Source: Emydura subglobosa
Lineage: Eukaryota; Chordata; Testudines; Chelidae
Assembly (NCBI GenBank): GCA_007922225.1
Contig: ML679956.1
Coordinates: forward strand, 69,742,111 to 69,806,110
Reading direction: 5' to 3'
Length of the DNA stretch: 64,000 bases
The notes under the pieces are model-generated. The model was not told the origin of the DNA. It saw nothing but the letters and a program-made list of their open reading frames with translations, and searched no databases. Below, piece by piece: positions 44,577 to 55,015 of this stretch (its first letter is position 1; every line of letters begins with the position of its first letter). A program made the position numbers and the translations under genes.

Positions 44577-45254
44577 GCTTTGCAGGTGGATTCTAGTTTT
44601 AGGTCAATGTTTTCTGAAAAAGATGCTGTTGTAAGAGAATCTCTCATGCAGTCTTTTGTCTCCTCTCAGAATTCACACTGTAGTTTGCAGTTTGGGAGAG
44701 TTTGTGATATCAGAGACACAAGATTGTGACCTTTAAGTGTGAACAAGTCAGAAGAGGAGATAAGTTATGAGACAGTTCCTGCATGGAATAATTAAGTGAC
44801 AAGGTGTTTTGAGGGACAAAATATCCACAAATATATGGGCTGAAATTCCAGTCTATCTCCATATGTTTCTAAAATTGGACTGAACTCTAAAGTGACCATA
44901 AATCAGACAGAGTACCGAGCCCAGTATTACTAAATAAAATTGTATAAAGTTTTAACAATGAAACATACAAAAGCCAATAGCAGCTTTCCTTATCAAAGCA
45001 CTAAGCCAGCAACATACAAGTACATAATTTTCAGGTGAGAGGTTCTTTTCAAATTTAAATAGATTGAGGACCTATCACAATATAAGAAACAACATTTTCA
45101 TGCCGTAGTGATGGAAGCCTATATTATAAAACAAAAGAGTGAAAATATGGTCTAGAAAGAAGAGTGAAGATACTGTAGGTGGAAGAATAATCATGGGTAT
45201 GAGACCGTATAATTAAATGTCTGTCGAACTAACGCCTATTCACATGCACGGAAG
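44577..45254. other. No gene recognised
   Basis: AT-rich unique-looking DNA. Confidence 0.4.
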
Positions 45255-45262
45255 GCCTAAGC

Positions 45263-45395
45263 CAGCAGTTTTTCAACCTATGGTCTGAGGACCCCTGGGG
45301 GTCCACTGACTATGTCTAAGATTTCCAAAGGGGTCTGTATCGCTATTCAACATTTTTTAGGGGTCTGCACATGAAAAAAAGGTTGAAAACCACTG
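45263..45395. mobile_element. hAT-like MITE, 133 bp
   Basis: The left end is CAGCAGTTTTTCAACC and the right end GGTTGAAAACCACTG (reverse complement CAGTGGTTTTCAACC), giving 13 matches over 15-16 bp. The flanks gcctaagc (45255-45262) and acctaagc (45396-45403) match in 7 of 8, a worn hAT target duplication. The interior 'gacccctgggggtcca' and 'aaggggtctgtatcgc' is typical of this family. No coding capacity. Confidence 0.85.
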
Positions 45396-45403
45396 ACCTA
45401 AGC

Positions 45404-45933
45404 TATACATCACTGTTACAGATTTCAGTGAGTGTCCACTCATGATACTATTGCTAGGGGTCCCACATCAGTGGCTCCTATGTGCTTTAAACCTCCAGAG
45501 TCTGACTGAAGTCCAGGCCCTGCCCCTAGTTTGGGCTCCCTAGGCACACTCTCTGGGTGCAGATGCTCTGTCTGGCACCCCTTCCTGAGAGTTGAGAGCT
45601 TCTGATCAAGCGCCCTAGCCCCTGGAAGCTGTGCTGAACCTTCTGGCCCTCCCATTGCTTGAATATACCCTCTCTCTCAGAATGCCAGCTGCTGAGTAAT
45701 CTTTTCACGGACGTTCTCAAGACTACATAGTTACTTAAGCTTCTTTTTTTTTCAGTTATAAGTATCTGAACCCACAGCCCAAGTAAGGGCCCTGTCCTAT
45801 TCCCATTGAAATCAATGAACATTTTGTCACTAATTTCATTAGGTGAAGAATAAGCCAGTATGTTCGGCAGTTCTCAGTCTACTGACATCAGCAACTAAAG
45901 ATGACAATTGATTTTCAGTACTTGATCAAGGGG
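45404..45933. other. No gene recognised
   Basis: A worn 'tattcccattgaaatcaatgaac' at about 45796 belongs to the palindromic family. Frames at 45440-45822 (minus) have no domain. Confidence 0.4.
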
Positions 45934-46150
45934 GGAGGATGGTCTTGTGGCTCAGCCATTGATGGAGATGTGTGTTCAATTCCTAGCTGTGACACAGACT
46001 TCTTGTGTGACCTTAAACAAGTCACTTAGGCTCAGTGACTCAGTTTACCTTCTACAATGGAGGGTATATTGACCTACATTACAGGGAGATTTATTAATAT
46101 TTGAGACATGTTTAGATAATCTGATGGGGACCATGGAAAGACCTAGATAG
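45934..46150 (+). mobile_element. Cry-type tRNA-derived SINE, full length
   Basis: It starts gggaggatggtcttgtggctcagcc, with an A-box-like tggtcttgtgg (45940-45950, 10/11). The B-box-like tgttcaattcc follows (45973-45983, 10/11). The body reads cacagacttcttgtgtgacc and caagtcacttaggctc. The tail ends 'atctgatggggaccatggaaagacctagataga'. This is the standard turtle Cry SINE structure. Confidence 0.85.
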
Positions 46151-46208
46151 AACATGTCAGCTAGACACAATTGGGGCTAGATGTATTTTTATGCCACAGC
46201 CCTGTACA

Positions 46209-46321
46209 CATAGGTGCTACTGCACCCCCTGTCTGGAAGTGGCTTCCAGTATACATAGGGTTTACAGTTTGGTTCAATGGCTTTCAGGACCCCCACTATA
46301 AAAATTGTTCCAGCCGTCCTG
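46209..46321. mobile_element. hAT-like MITE, ~113 bp
   Basis: Read on the minus strand it begins caggacggctggaacaatttttatagtggggg. It continues 'gccattgaaccaaactgtaaaccctatgtata' and ends near 'ggtgcagtagcacctatg', the wording of a turtle hAT MITE whose ends read caggggtgct. Flanks cctgtaca (46201-46208) and cctgtgtt (46322-46329) match in 5 of 8, a possible worn duplication. Confidence 0.65.
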
Positions 46322-46329
46322 CCTGTGTT

Positions 46330-47640
46330 TAGGGGGGCATCATGGTGCTGCTGTGTCACAGCAATTGCATTGAGAAGTTTTGCTTTGGGCAAGCAAATCT
46401 CTCCCAGGGCTGCGCCTTATGCTTCCTTTTTGCTCAGTCAGTAGAGCTGCTGCCTGTAGACACTGATTTGTGACTCAGCAGCATTACTACAGGCGAGACA
46501 CACACAGCAAATCCAGTCACCCCTTGAGGCACTTCACTCACCGGGAAAGCCCATTTTCATGTCTGATCTCCAACTGGCCCATATGGCAGCCACCTATGGA
46601 AAACATCTAAAGCTGCTTCTGCTCACTGAATCCTGCTGAGACGTTAGATGTCACTTTTCTGTTTCAAACAGTACTACATTAATGTGCATTAGGGAACTTT
46701 GCCAACAGGCTCAGTTCGTGTGCAATGCGCTAGTGCACGCTAGAATTTACACCCCTCTATGTGAACTAACGCACAGCATGGACAAGTGCTCACCGTATCT
46801 CAGAACTGGATTAAAGGCTGCTGTTTCAGCGGCTACCCTAAAAAAACCCTCATGCCACATGCTGGGAAATTAGCATCTCCGTATTAACTTTGGAGCCAAA
46901 AGAGCCCATTCTTGTCCAGACTAAAACTCAGGATTATTGACAGAGATCAATGACAAGTAACCACACTCAGGCTGTCACACTGTAATTGGATCCCATGTGC
47001 CCATGCAGATCTGATTGGGATGGGACTCTGCTCATTACCTCTCTCGGAAGTGACTGCAGCTCTTTATTGATATTTAAACCCATTTGATGGGATGGCACAC
47101 TAGAATATATTGTATAGCTTTATGTACCCTATGCAGTTTCTTCAGTGCTTCTGGAGCATGGAGTTTGAGCAACATTGCCCCAGGATAGTCTTGGAGCCAG
47201 AAAAAGTTTTCTGATCCTGCAGGGTTCAGGCCATTGAACAGTTTTGGGTTCCTGTAGAAAAGACCTTCCCCGACGATGGATTATAATAAAAGGCTATAGG
47301 TAATCAGCAGCCAATCAGATTTTTTTTTTAAATCTTCTGCAAGCTCTGTAAGGGTCATACAATGATAGGGAATTAGCTAAACAAATATTTTTTCCGTATA
47401 GCCTCACTTGATCTTAACTTGATGGCAAAAGAATATAATACTTGTGCTTTCATGCAAGGAGCTCATTGTGTTTTACAACATTAACTAATCAAGCCATTAA
47501 GACCCACAACACCCTATCTGAAGTAGGTCCGAATTTATAGGGTTAGGTAGCGTAAGTTCTAGTCTTAGTGGATTTTTTTGCTGAAAACTAAAAATAACCA
47601 CACATTTTTTTCCCCCCTGAAGTGGGATACATAAGCAGGG
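46330..47640. other. No gene recognised
   Basis: Around 46430-46500 there is a faint tRNA-like phrase (gctcagtcagtagagctgctgcc), too worn to call. The rest is unique-looking. Confidence 0.4.
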
Positions 47641-47644
47641 GACT

Positions 47645-48228
47645 CTCAAGTAGGAGTAGAGAGATTATCTTAACCTCAGTATTCGGCACTGGTATAACCA
47701 TTGCTGGAATACTGTGTCCAGTTCTGATACCCACGTTTCAAGAAGGATGTCGTTAAATTGGAGAGGGTTCAGAGCCACAAGAATGATTAGAGGATTAGAA
47801 AACATGCCTTACAGTGATAGACTCAAGGAGCTCAATCTATTTTGCTTAACAAAGAAAAGTTTAAGGGGTGACTTGATTACAGTCTATAAAAACCTACATG
47901 GGGAACAAATTTTTAATAATGGGCTCGTCAGTCTAGCAGAGAAAGGTCTAACATGAGCCACTGGCTGCAAGAGGAAGCTAGACAAATTCAGACTGGAGCC
48001 AAGGCTTACATTTATAACAGTGAGAGTAACTAATCATTGGAACAATTTATCAAGGGTTGTGGTGGATTCTCCATCACTGACAATTTTAAAATCAAGGCTG
48101 GATGTTTTTCTAAAATATCTGCTCTAGCAATTATTTTGGGGCAATTCTTTGGCCTGTGCTGTACAGAGGATCAGACTAGGCGATCATAATGGTCCCATCT
48201 GGTCTTAGAAACAACGAATTTGTGAAAT
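47645..48228 (+). mobile_element. CR1 LINE 3' fragment
   Basis: It starts near 'aaccattgctggaatactgtgtccagttctg' and ends in 'ggatcagactaggcgatcataatggtcccatctggtcttagaa', the CR1 3' tail on the plus strand. The frame 47714-47956 retains RATRMIRGLENMPYSDRLKE, LNLFCLTKK and LRGDLITVYKNL. It is 5'-truncated and contains stops in the other segments. Confidence 0.85.
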
Positions 48229-50156
48229 CAGAGGCCAAAGACAGTGCGTGGTCTTAGCAGCATTGGAAGCAAGTGTCAGCATGTTGGCAGCTCACTTGTT
48301 GTTGCCAGCATTCTATAGGCTCACAAAAAGTAATCATGACGCTTTTCTCTAGCATCCAAGCTTTAAAATAGAAGTGCCAGTGGTCCGTGGCTTAGTGCCG
48401 ATGCTTCGAAGTGCACAGATGCTCACACTTACGGGACTATGGCATCTCTGCTTGCACTTCCATCCCATTAAAAACATCTGTGCTGGAGTGATACATACAT
48501 ATGCTGCAGAAGCCGTTGGTACATGTATTCTCATGGCTAAGCTGCAATTGGATTTGGAGGAAGCGAAGAGGATCGAGGTAGAGTACAAGGAGTAACCGCC
48601 TCACCCTAGCAGTTCCCTACAGAGAGGGCACACTCCTGAAGTCATCTTTCCAGAAAGCAAAGTCTAAAATCCTTCAGAAAGTCCCTGCTAACAGCTATCT
48701 CGTCTTTGCCTTTGCATCAGATTAGTTCTGCTTAGGATAACAGAAGCTCTGGCATGGCCCCCCTCCATTAAATAAGCTTCATTTTTGGTTCCCTCCTATG
48801 CAGGGGGCTGCAACAAGAGGACTCCAGCATAGGTCTTTGGCTTAGAGTAATCAGCCATACTGCACTAAAGCACAGATCTCGTTTGTAGGATTATTCCTTG
48901 TACATTAAATTACCTTGAGTGATCAGGCAGGAAGGGGGCAGAGCTGGAGCCCAGAGTCTCTGCTGATCCATGGCCAGCAAAATGTTCTCTAGGGGACAGG
49001 TCTAGCTAGTGTAAAAGGAAACCTGATGTTGCTCTAATAGGAGTATGGGGCAGGTTTGCTCTGGCCCAATGTCAGAGTAATGATGGCTTACAGCTACCTT
49101 TGGTTCCCTTCCCACCCGTGGTGCCAAGCCAGTGCACAGTCCAGCTTGGGACTGAGCCCACTGTTTTTTATGAGAAGTAACCTGTCAGCTCAAGAACAGC
49201 TACAGCCGCCAGTCAGTGGAGCATTTCAACAGCCATGATGTCAGCAAACCCAACTCAACAGCTTGTTCTAAGCTTTTGGTTTCTCAGCCACTTTGGTATC
49301 AGTCAGAGGCATGAAAGCTGTTTGGTATCACATCTGCCTGTCATCTGGTCTGAATCAGGGTGTCAGAGCTGATGGCCTGGAAACTTTGGAAAGTTTTTCA
49401 GCTCACTGATAAACAGCAGCAAGCATTCTCAGTATTACACATTCTGGGGCTCCAATCTTATCAGCAGCACTTATGATGCATTCTGTATACACACTTCAGG
49501 CCAGACAGCTGGAGCACTAGATTGAACTATGTGGATCATGCTGAGGGCTGGGTTTTTTTACTTCCTAGTTTTTGCGGGGTTTTTTGGGTCCCGTATAGCA
49601 GGGGATCATCCTTGAGGCTGGCCGTTAGACTGCCAATTAAGGCCATCTATGCAGGGACTGACACAAAGCCTACTGGCAACATATCCATTCAAGGTTTATG
49701 GACTTGCCCTATGTGTCAGAGGGTGGATGGAAAAAATGGGGATTATCCATTCATATGCACTCATGAGAGGATCAGAAGGGGGCTAGTCCTACAGTGGGGG
49801 AATTAGAGATGGTTTTGGTTTTTGTGCTCACTGAGCAGCCATGCAACACACAGAGCGAAGACAGAGGACTGCTCGGTAGCACGCAAGACCCTTCAGAAGT
49901 AATCAGTGTGCGGTCTCAGTTTGTATCCCCAGCAGCTGTATGCAGTATGTGAAGTGATAGAAATGGAGCCTGGTGAGGAAGACTCCTCTGAGCTGTTACG
50001 CCTGAGGCAGGGATGTAATAAGGGCGATTCTGAGTTCCCTCTGCTGCCGTATGGGGTGTGTAGCCCAAGTCACAAGTTAGTGGGCCTGGAAAATATGGAA
50101 CCTCATTGTTGCCACCCCCTAGAGTTCAAAATTCATGACTCAGACCCCCGCGCCCC
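48229..50156. other. No gene recognised
   Basis: Unique-looking DNA. Opposed frames 48349-48588 (minus) and 48374-48595 (plus), and frames 49522-49806 and 49906-50202, carry no recognisable domain. Confidence 0.4.
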
Positions 50157-50198
50157 CTCCCAAAAAAAACCAAACCAAAACAAAACAAAACAAAAACC
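50157..50198. repeat. (CAAAA)n A-rich simple repeat
   Basis: Repeats of ccaaaa/caaaa (ccaaaccaaaacaaaacaaa...). It lies next to the 'aaattcatgactcagac' phrase and may be the tail of a retroposed fragment. Confidence 0.7.
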
Positions 50199-50521
50199 AT
50201 AATTGGCCTAAAATATTTTAATTAAGAATGAATCTTTTTTTGGGGTCTGAACTCCCCTGTTCACTCCCACTGTGTTCAGGTCAAGTGCAGGTTGAAAATC
50301 CGACCTAAAAGCATACAAGATAGGCACCCAAATATGGAAGCACCAGTTCCTTGTCTTCCTCCCGGCCACAGAGCTCCCTGTGTCTTGGCTCTCCTCTGGC
50401 AGGCATCTGCAGCACCCCCATTAAAACCCAGCTTTAACAGTTTGAATATTGAGTGACAGTGGGATGACCCAAGTGAATTCCTTTTGGAAGCAGAATGAAA
50501 AGAACTGCAAGCATATTTAAA

Positions 50522-50542
50522 GCGTGTGTGTGTGTGTGTGTT
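50522..50542. repeat. (GT)n microsatellite
   Basis: Nine GT dinucleotides after gc (gcgtgtgtgtgtgtgtgtgtg). Confidence 0.85.
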
Positions 50543-50629
50543 TAATACAATGTGTATAATTGAATCTGCTATACCCCTGCTTCATATGTCACTTATTTTC
50601 TTACATTATAAACTTTAAGGCAATGGCAC

Positions 50630-50725
50630 TCTCTTTCTATGTCATTGTATAATGCCTAGCACAGTGGGACCCTGGTCCTGACTAGAGTCTCTAAGCACAA
50701 AAAATGAACATTTATTACAGCAATG
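50630..50725 (+). mobile_element. 3' tail fragment of an old SINE/LINE family
   Basis: 'gtataatgcctagcacagtgggaccctggtcctgactagagtctctaagcac' matches the closing phrase (gtgcctagcacaatggggccctgatcc...) also seen at the end of the SINE at 54422-54690. The head is missing. Confidence 0.55.
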
Positions 50726-52067
50726 GATAATTGTTTGCATTATTTGTCCAGCTCGTCTTAGGGCATGCATCTGATTTGTAAGTGTGACAGGACAGCTGGG
50801 GATAGCTGTTGAATAACAGCAGAATATTTGAAATTAGAAAATTCATTAGAATTCAAAGCTACTATTTTAAGCCAATTGTCCAGGTTATTTATTCGAGGTT
50901 GTGGATCAAAAGGGCAGACATAGAAATAACAGCACAATCCCTCCTGTTTAAATGGAGGGGAAAATAGTTTTCTGTCTTTGAAAAATAAAGACATTATACA
51001 GTTCCTGCAGATATTAAAAACACACTACTGGGAAACTGGAAATGCAGAGTATAACCCCCTACTTCCCCCGGCTGGCATAGCCAGGTCTTTTAGGTATTGC
51101 TTGCTTCCTGAATATTTTGCTTTATTAATTATTATATGGCACTCTTGATGTTCTAGGCTATTTACTGTCATAATTAGATTGTAAACTCTTCAAGGCAAAG
51201 ATCCGCTTCAGGGCCAGATTCTTCCAAAATAGGTCCTAAATAGATAATGTAAGGAAAAATAAAGGAAGAAAGGGATGCAACATAGCTCTCTTCTCCTCTC
51301 CCTACTCTTTCCTATTCTTTTAATGCTTTACCTATATTAGTCTCACCCCATAGCTTATATTGACATTGTATATAAATCAGTATAATTCCAGTTTGTTTTT
51401 ACCCTTTTCTCCACCTCATATCATTCCCTCCCAATTAAACAGTTCACAGATATCAATGAACTGCAAGCAGGTTCTGAGGCTGATAGTTTATTCCTTCTGC
51501 TGTTATTACTGAGATCTTCTCCTGGGAGACCATAGATTTGTGAGCTCCCAGGTCTGAAGGGCACCTTGTGCTATATGATCTAAGGGGTGAACGAAGTGTG
51601 TATGGGACTTGGTACCCCATCATCAGGAATGGGGATAAAAGAGGGTAGAAGATGGCCTATATGGCCCACTGATTCTTCCTGTCTGATGAGGCTTCTGGTC
51701 TGCTGCATTCTCCTTCTTGAGGGAACCCAGGCTTTTTATGGGGAAGTATGAGTGGGGACTTGGTCTACCCTATTTAGGTTTAAAAGTTTCCTTTTTTCAG
51801 TGGAGAGCCTGTATCTTCTATGGACATGTTCACAGTGCAGTTGCCATTGCTTCATATTGGTAACTCTTACTTCAAGGGCAGTGAGTCAGATCACCCCAAA
51901 ATATGCTAACCACAGAGATTTTAAAATTAAACCTTCAAATTCCTAATATCTGACAGGAGAATGGGGTTAGAATAGCCATCTAAGATGGTTAGGGCTTATC
52001 AGAGGCAATGTTAAGTTAAAAAATAACATCTTATATGAAGCATATAATACTATAATATGAGTATAAG
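50726..52067. other. No gene recognised
   Basis: The phrase 'ttagattgtaaactcttcaaggcaaagat' (51176-51203) is another piece of the tail family. The phrase 'gaccatagatttgtgagctcccaggtctgaagggc' (51528-51562) may be a worn CR1 tail. The remainder is unique-looking. Confidence 0.4.
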
Positions 52068-52555
52068 AATACTCATACTTCAACTATCCCATTGTGTAGG
52101 AAAGATAGGAAGTATGGCAGGAGAAAACCCTGGTTTAACCAGGAGATCTTCAATGATCTGAGACTCAAAAAAGAGTCCTACAAAAAGTGAAAAGTAGGTC
52201 AAATTACAAAGGATGAGTATAAACAAACACCACAAGTATGTAGTGACAAAATTAGACAGGCCAAGCCATAAAATGAGGTTAAACTAACTAGAGACATAAA
52301 GGGTAACAAGAAAACATTCTACAAATACATTAGAAGGAAGAGAAGGACGAAGGACAAGGTAGGCCTGTTACTCAATGATAGGGGAAAAACAACAACAGAA
52401 AATTTGTTTCAGTTTTCACTGAAAAGGTTAGTAACAATTGGACATCTAATATACCGAACGCCAATGAAAATGAGGTAGGATCAGAAGCTAAAATAGGGAG
52501 AGAACAAGTTACCAGGGCCTGAAGATATACATCCTAGAATACTCAAGAAGCTGAC
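52068..52555 (+). mobile_element. CR1 LINE internal fragment (linker to RT start)
   Basis: Translated in pieces it follows CR1: 'acttcaactatccc', then the linker (aaaattagacaggcc, agagacataaagggtaacaag, acattctacaaatacattagaaggaag). RT start wording follows (ttgtttcagttttcactg, accagggcctgaagatatacatcctagaatactcaagaagct). The last part corresponds to 'GPEDIHPRILKKL'. Many frameshifts. It breaks off at about 52555 where the GC-rich island begins. Confidence 0.7.
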
Positions 52556-52559
52556 TACT

Positions 52560-53105
52560 TCCTCCCACCCTGAACCCGGGTACCTGGAGCCAGGGGCCTT
52601 CCTCTGAGTCGCTGGGGTAGACAGCTAGCAGGAGTCCCACTAGTCCCTCACCGGCAGCCAGCGGCAGGTCTGAGAACTCTTTGGGGCCATCAGCGGATGG
52701 CAGCTCTGGTGGGTCCCCAGCAACGGGCAGCTCCTCTAGGTCAGGACCGACCTTGGGGGGTATCTCCCAGTCAGCGGTCTCTGGTAGCCCTTTCCAGTCG
52801 GTAGGGCCCAGTGGCCCAAGCAGGCCTTGGAGGCTCCAATCAGTGGGGTGTTTGCTCTGCACAGCCGCGGGGCCTGGGTCAGGCCCACACTGCAGCCTCG
52901 GGGAAGGCATGTCCTTCTCCAGCAGCAGCTTCCCCCTGTCTGAGCTGCTAGGCTGGCCTTTTGTACTTCCCCTTCCTGTCCTGGCCCCACCCCCCTGCTT
53001 CCCAGGGTATTTGGCCTGCAGGGTCCTGATCTGCCCAGCAGGGGCATCGCGACCCTTCCTCGGGCCCAGGCTCCGAGGAAGGCCACAGCGCCTTGCTACA
53101 GGGAG
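52560..53105. other. GC-rich island with long open frames on both strands
   Basis: About 545 bp of GC-rich sequence abruptly follows AT-rich CR1. The minus strand is open for 204 codons (53123-52509), Pro/Gly/Asp-rich, with repeated DW(S/K)-type and PE-LP phrases. The plus strand is open for 187 codons (52681-53244), Ser/Gly/Pro-rich. Neither shows a domain I recognise. High GC depletes stop codons, so the frames may be chance. No terminal inverted repeats or target duplication were found. It could be an unrecognised retroelement piece, a gag-like remnant or a CpG island. On the minus strand an AATAAA lies just upstream of it (53138-53133). Confidence 0.35.
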
Positions 53106-53733
53106 AGTCTCAAAGGGAGCCACTCTTTTATTCAGTCTTAGAACAGCAATAACGGAGGAAGTTCAGCTCATGTCTGAGTCTTTTCATTCCCTTAGAGGTT
53201 ATATTTTCTATCGCTTCATTCCCTTTTTCAGCAAAGAGAGTTAGGCACCTCTCAGCAGATGCTCACAACAAAAAGTGCCAACACGGTAACCTGAATTTTC
53301 GCATACCTCCATAGTTAGATCAAGCCAAAATGAAGCACCAGTCTATGCATTGCAGATGCTGCTGTGTTCTTCAGTGTCAACTCTACACCCCTGTTGAGGG
53401 CAGATTTCATACAAAGGAGATGTCCAGACTAGTACAAAAGGATCTGATTGGTAAAACCAAGGCCTGGAACAAATTTAGTCATGTGTTTTCTCTAAAAACC
53501 CCATAGCCAAATCATTTGCTTTAATATCCTTTTGTACATCAAACCATGATGCATTGCTTTCTTGGCCTTATTCTCCTAAACATCTTCTCTACACAGTATT
53601 TTCTTAAAAACATTTGACAAAAGTCAAAATAGCAAACAAATTTGAAGAACTTGTGGAAAGACTCACTGAGTATACATAGGAAATACTATACTGGATCAAT
53701 GTAGCAGTCAATCTAGTCCAATAACCTGACTGG
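53106..53733. other. No gene recognised
   Basis: AT-rich DNA between the GC-rich island and the MITE. Confidence 0.4.
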
Positions 53734-53990
53734 GGCTATGTCTACACCAACGGCGGCAAAGTCGCCACCGTCAGATCGATTTATCTGGATCGACTGAGTG
53801 GTCAGTGAAGACCTGCTCAGTCGATCCAGAAGTCGACGCTGTTAATCCACCCCCGCAAGTGGCACAGTGCAGTGAAAACAGCGCACAGAAGAGAAGCGCA
53901 GCAGTCGACGGGAATTATGCAAGTTTTCTGCATAGTTTGCGTAACTCCCGTCGACTGCCGCCGAATCGCCGGGTAAGTGTAGACCAAGCC
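53734..53990. mobile_element. MITE copy 2 (GGCTATGTCTACAC family), 257 bp
   Basis: Ends are GGCTATGTCTACAC and GTGTAGACCAAGCC. It aligns along its whole length with the element at 20847-21100. Hairpins are preserved: ctggatcgactgag with ctcagtcgatccag (about 53787-53827), and gcagtcgacgggaattatgcaa with ttgcgtaactcccgtcgactgc (about 53900-53960). The ends pair better here than in copy 1, but the flanking 3-bp words differ (tgg, tca), so no duplication can be claimed. No coding capacity. Confidence 0.75.
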
Positions 53991-54408
53991 TCAGAGTGCC
54001 CAAGTACCCGATGCAAGAAACCTTGCAATAGGCAGTTATAGGATAACCTAACCAAGGAAACGTTTTCTTCCAACTGCCAATACATAGCGTTGGCTTAAGC
54101 CTGAGGTGGAGTGTTCCTATCTCAAGTGTGACAAACTTATGAAGACACTCATTTACTGAATATAGGAACTCCAAATGGCTGGATTTTCCCCTCTCAGCTG
54201 CTTTTGACAGTTCCTGAGCCATTATCAGCTGATGATTTCTTGCTCACATAGCTGTACACAGGATGCTGTGAGGCATCCTCTGAGAATGTTGGCATCATCT
54301 TCCTTCCTGGACAGCCATTAACATTTAAGCACGTGCCTTTCCTGTAACTGGAACTTGTTCAGAGTCTGCAAATAGCGATGATTGTTTTTAATAAAAAATA
54401 CTAGCATC
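53991..54408. other. No gene recognised
   Basis: Unique-looking DNA. Confidence 0.4.
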
Positions 54409-54411
54409 CTG

Positions 54412-54690
54412 GGAGGAAGGATGGTCTGATGGTTAAGGCAACAAAGTGAGCCTCCAGAGATCTGGATTCCATTCCAGCTCTGTCACAGATGTCTGTGTGA
54501 CAGCGGCAAATCATTTTATCTTTCTGTGCCTTAAATCTATAAAATGAGGATACACTTCCTTTGTTAATCCTCTTCTGTTTAGACTGTAAGCTCTTTGAGT
54601 CAGAGAATCAGTCTTACCATACGTATGTATAGCACTTAGCACAATGGGGCCCTGAAGGTACCACTAATACAAATAAAGATACTTGCTTCG
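54412..54690 (+). mobile_element. tRNA-derived SINE with 'tagcacaatggggcc' tail
   Basis: The head is ggaggaaggatggtctgatggttaaggc, with an A-box-like tggtctgatgg (54422-54432, 10/11) and a B-box-like gattccattcc (54465-54475, 9/11). The body ends 'ctgtgccttaaatctataaaatgaggataca'. The tail reads 'tagactgtaagctctttgagtcagag...tagcacttagcacaatggggccctgaagg' and ends in 'tacaaataaag'. The tail differs from the Cry SINEs and presumably matches a LINE that mobilised it. Confidence 0.75.
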
Positions 54691-54955
54691 ATAATTTTTG
54701 GGACTGTTTTACCTTTACTCAATGAGTTCTGCAAGACAACTTGTTCTCTCTGAAAGAGAGCAGAATTCTGGTCTCCTTAGGAAAGAGACCAACTCTGGGC
54801 TAGATCACTGCCTCCCACGAACAACCTCTGGGAAGAACTGCATGGAAAAAACCAAACCAAAACAACCAACCAACCACTTCTGCAAGGTTCACCTTGTAGA
54901 ACTTTAAGTTGTTCCTAAAGCAGAAAGCAGACAGGAGAGCCAGTGTTTTAGATTT

Positions 54956-55015
54956 AAGATCAGAGGCGGACCATTCTGATAATCTAGTCTGGCCCCAATA
55001 TAGCAGGTCAGCTGC
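54956..55015 (-). mobile_element. CR1 3' tail fragment
   Basis: 'aagatcagaggcggaccattctgataatctagtctggcccc' is a worn CR1 3' motif. Confidence 0.6.

Noticed and set aside
52068..52555. Start of a host gene upstream of the GC-rich island
   Set aside because: The segment follows CR1 linker and RT wording with frameshifts, so it is retrotransposon DNA.
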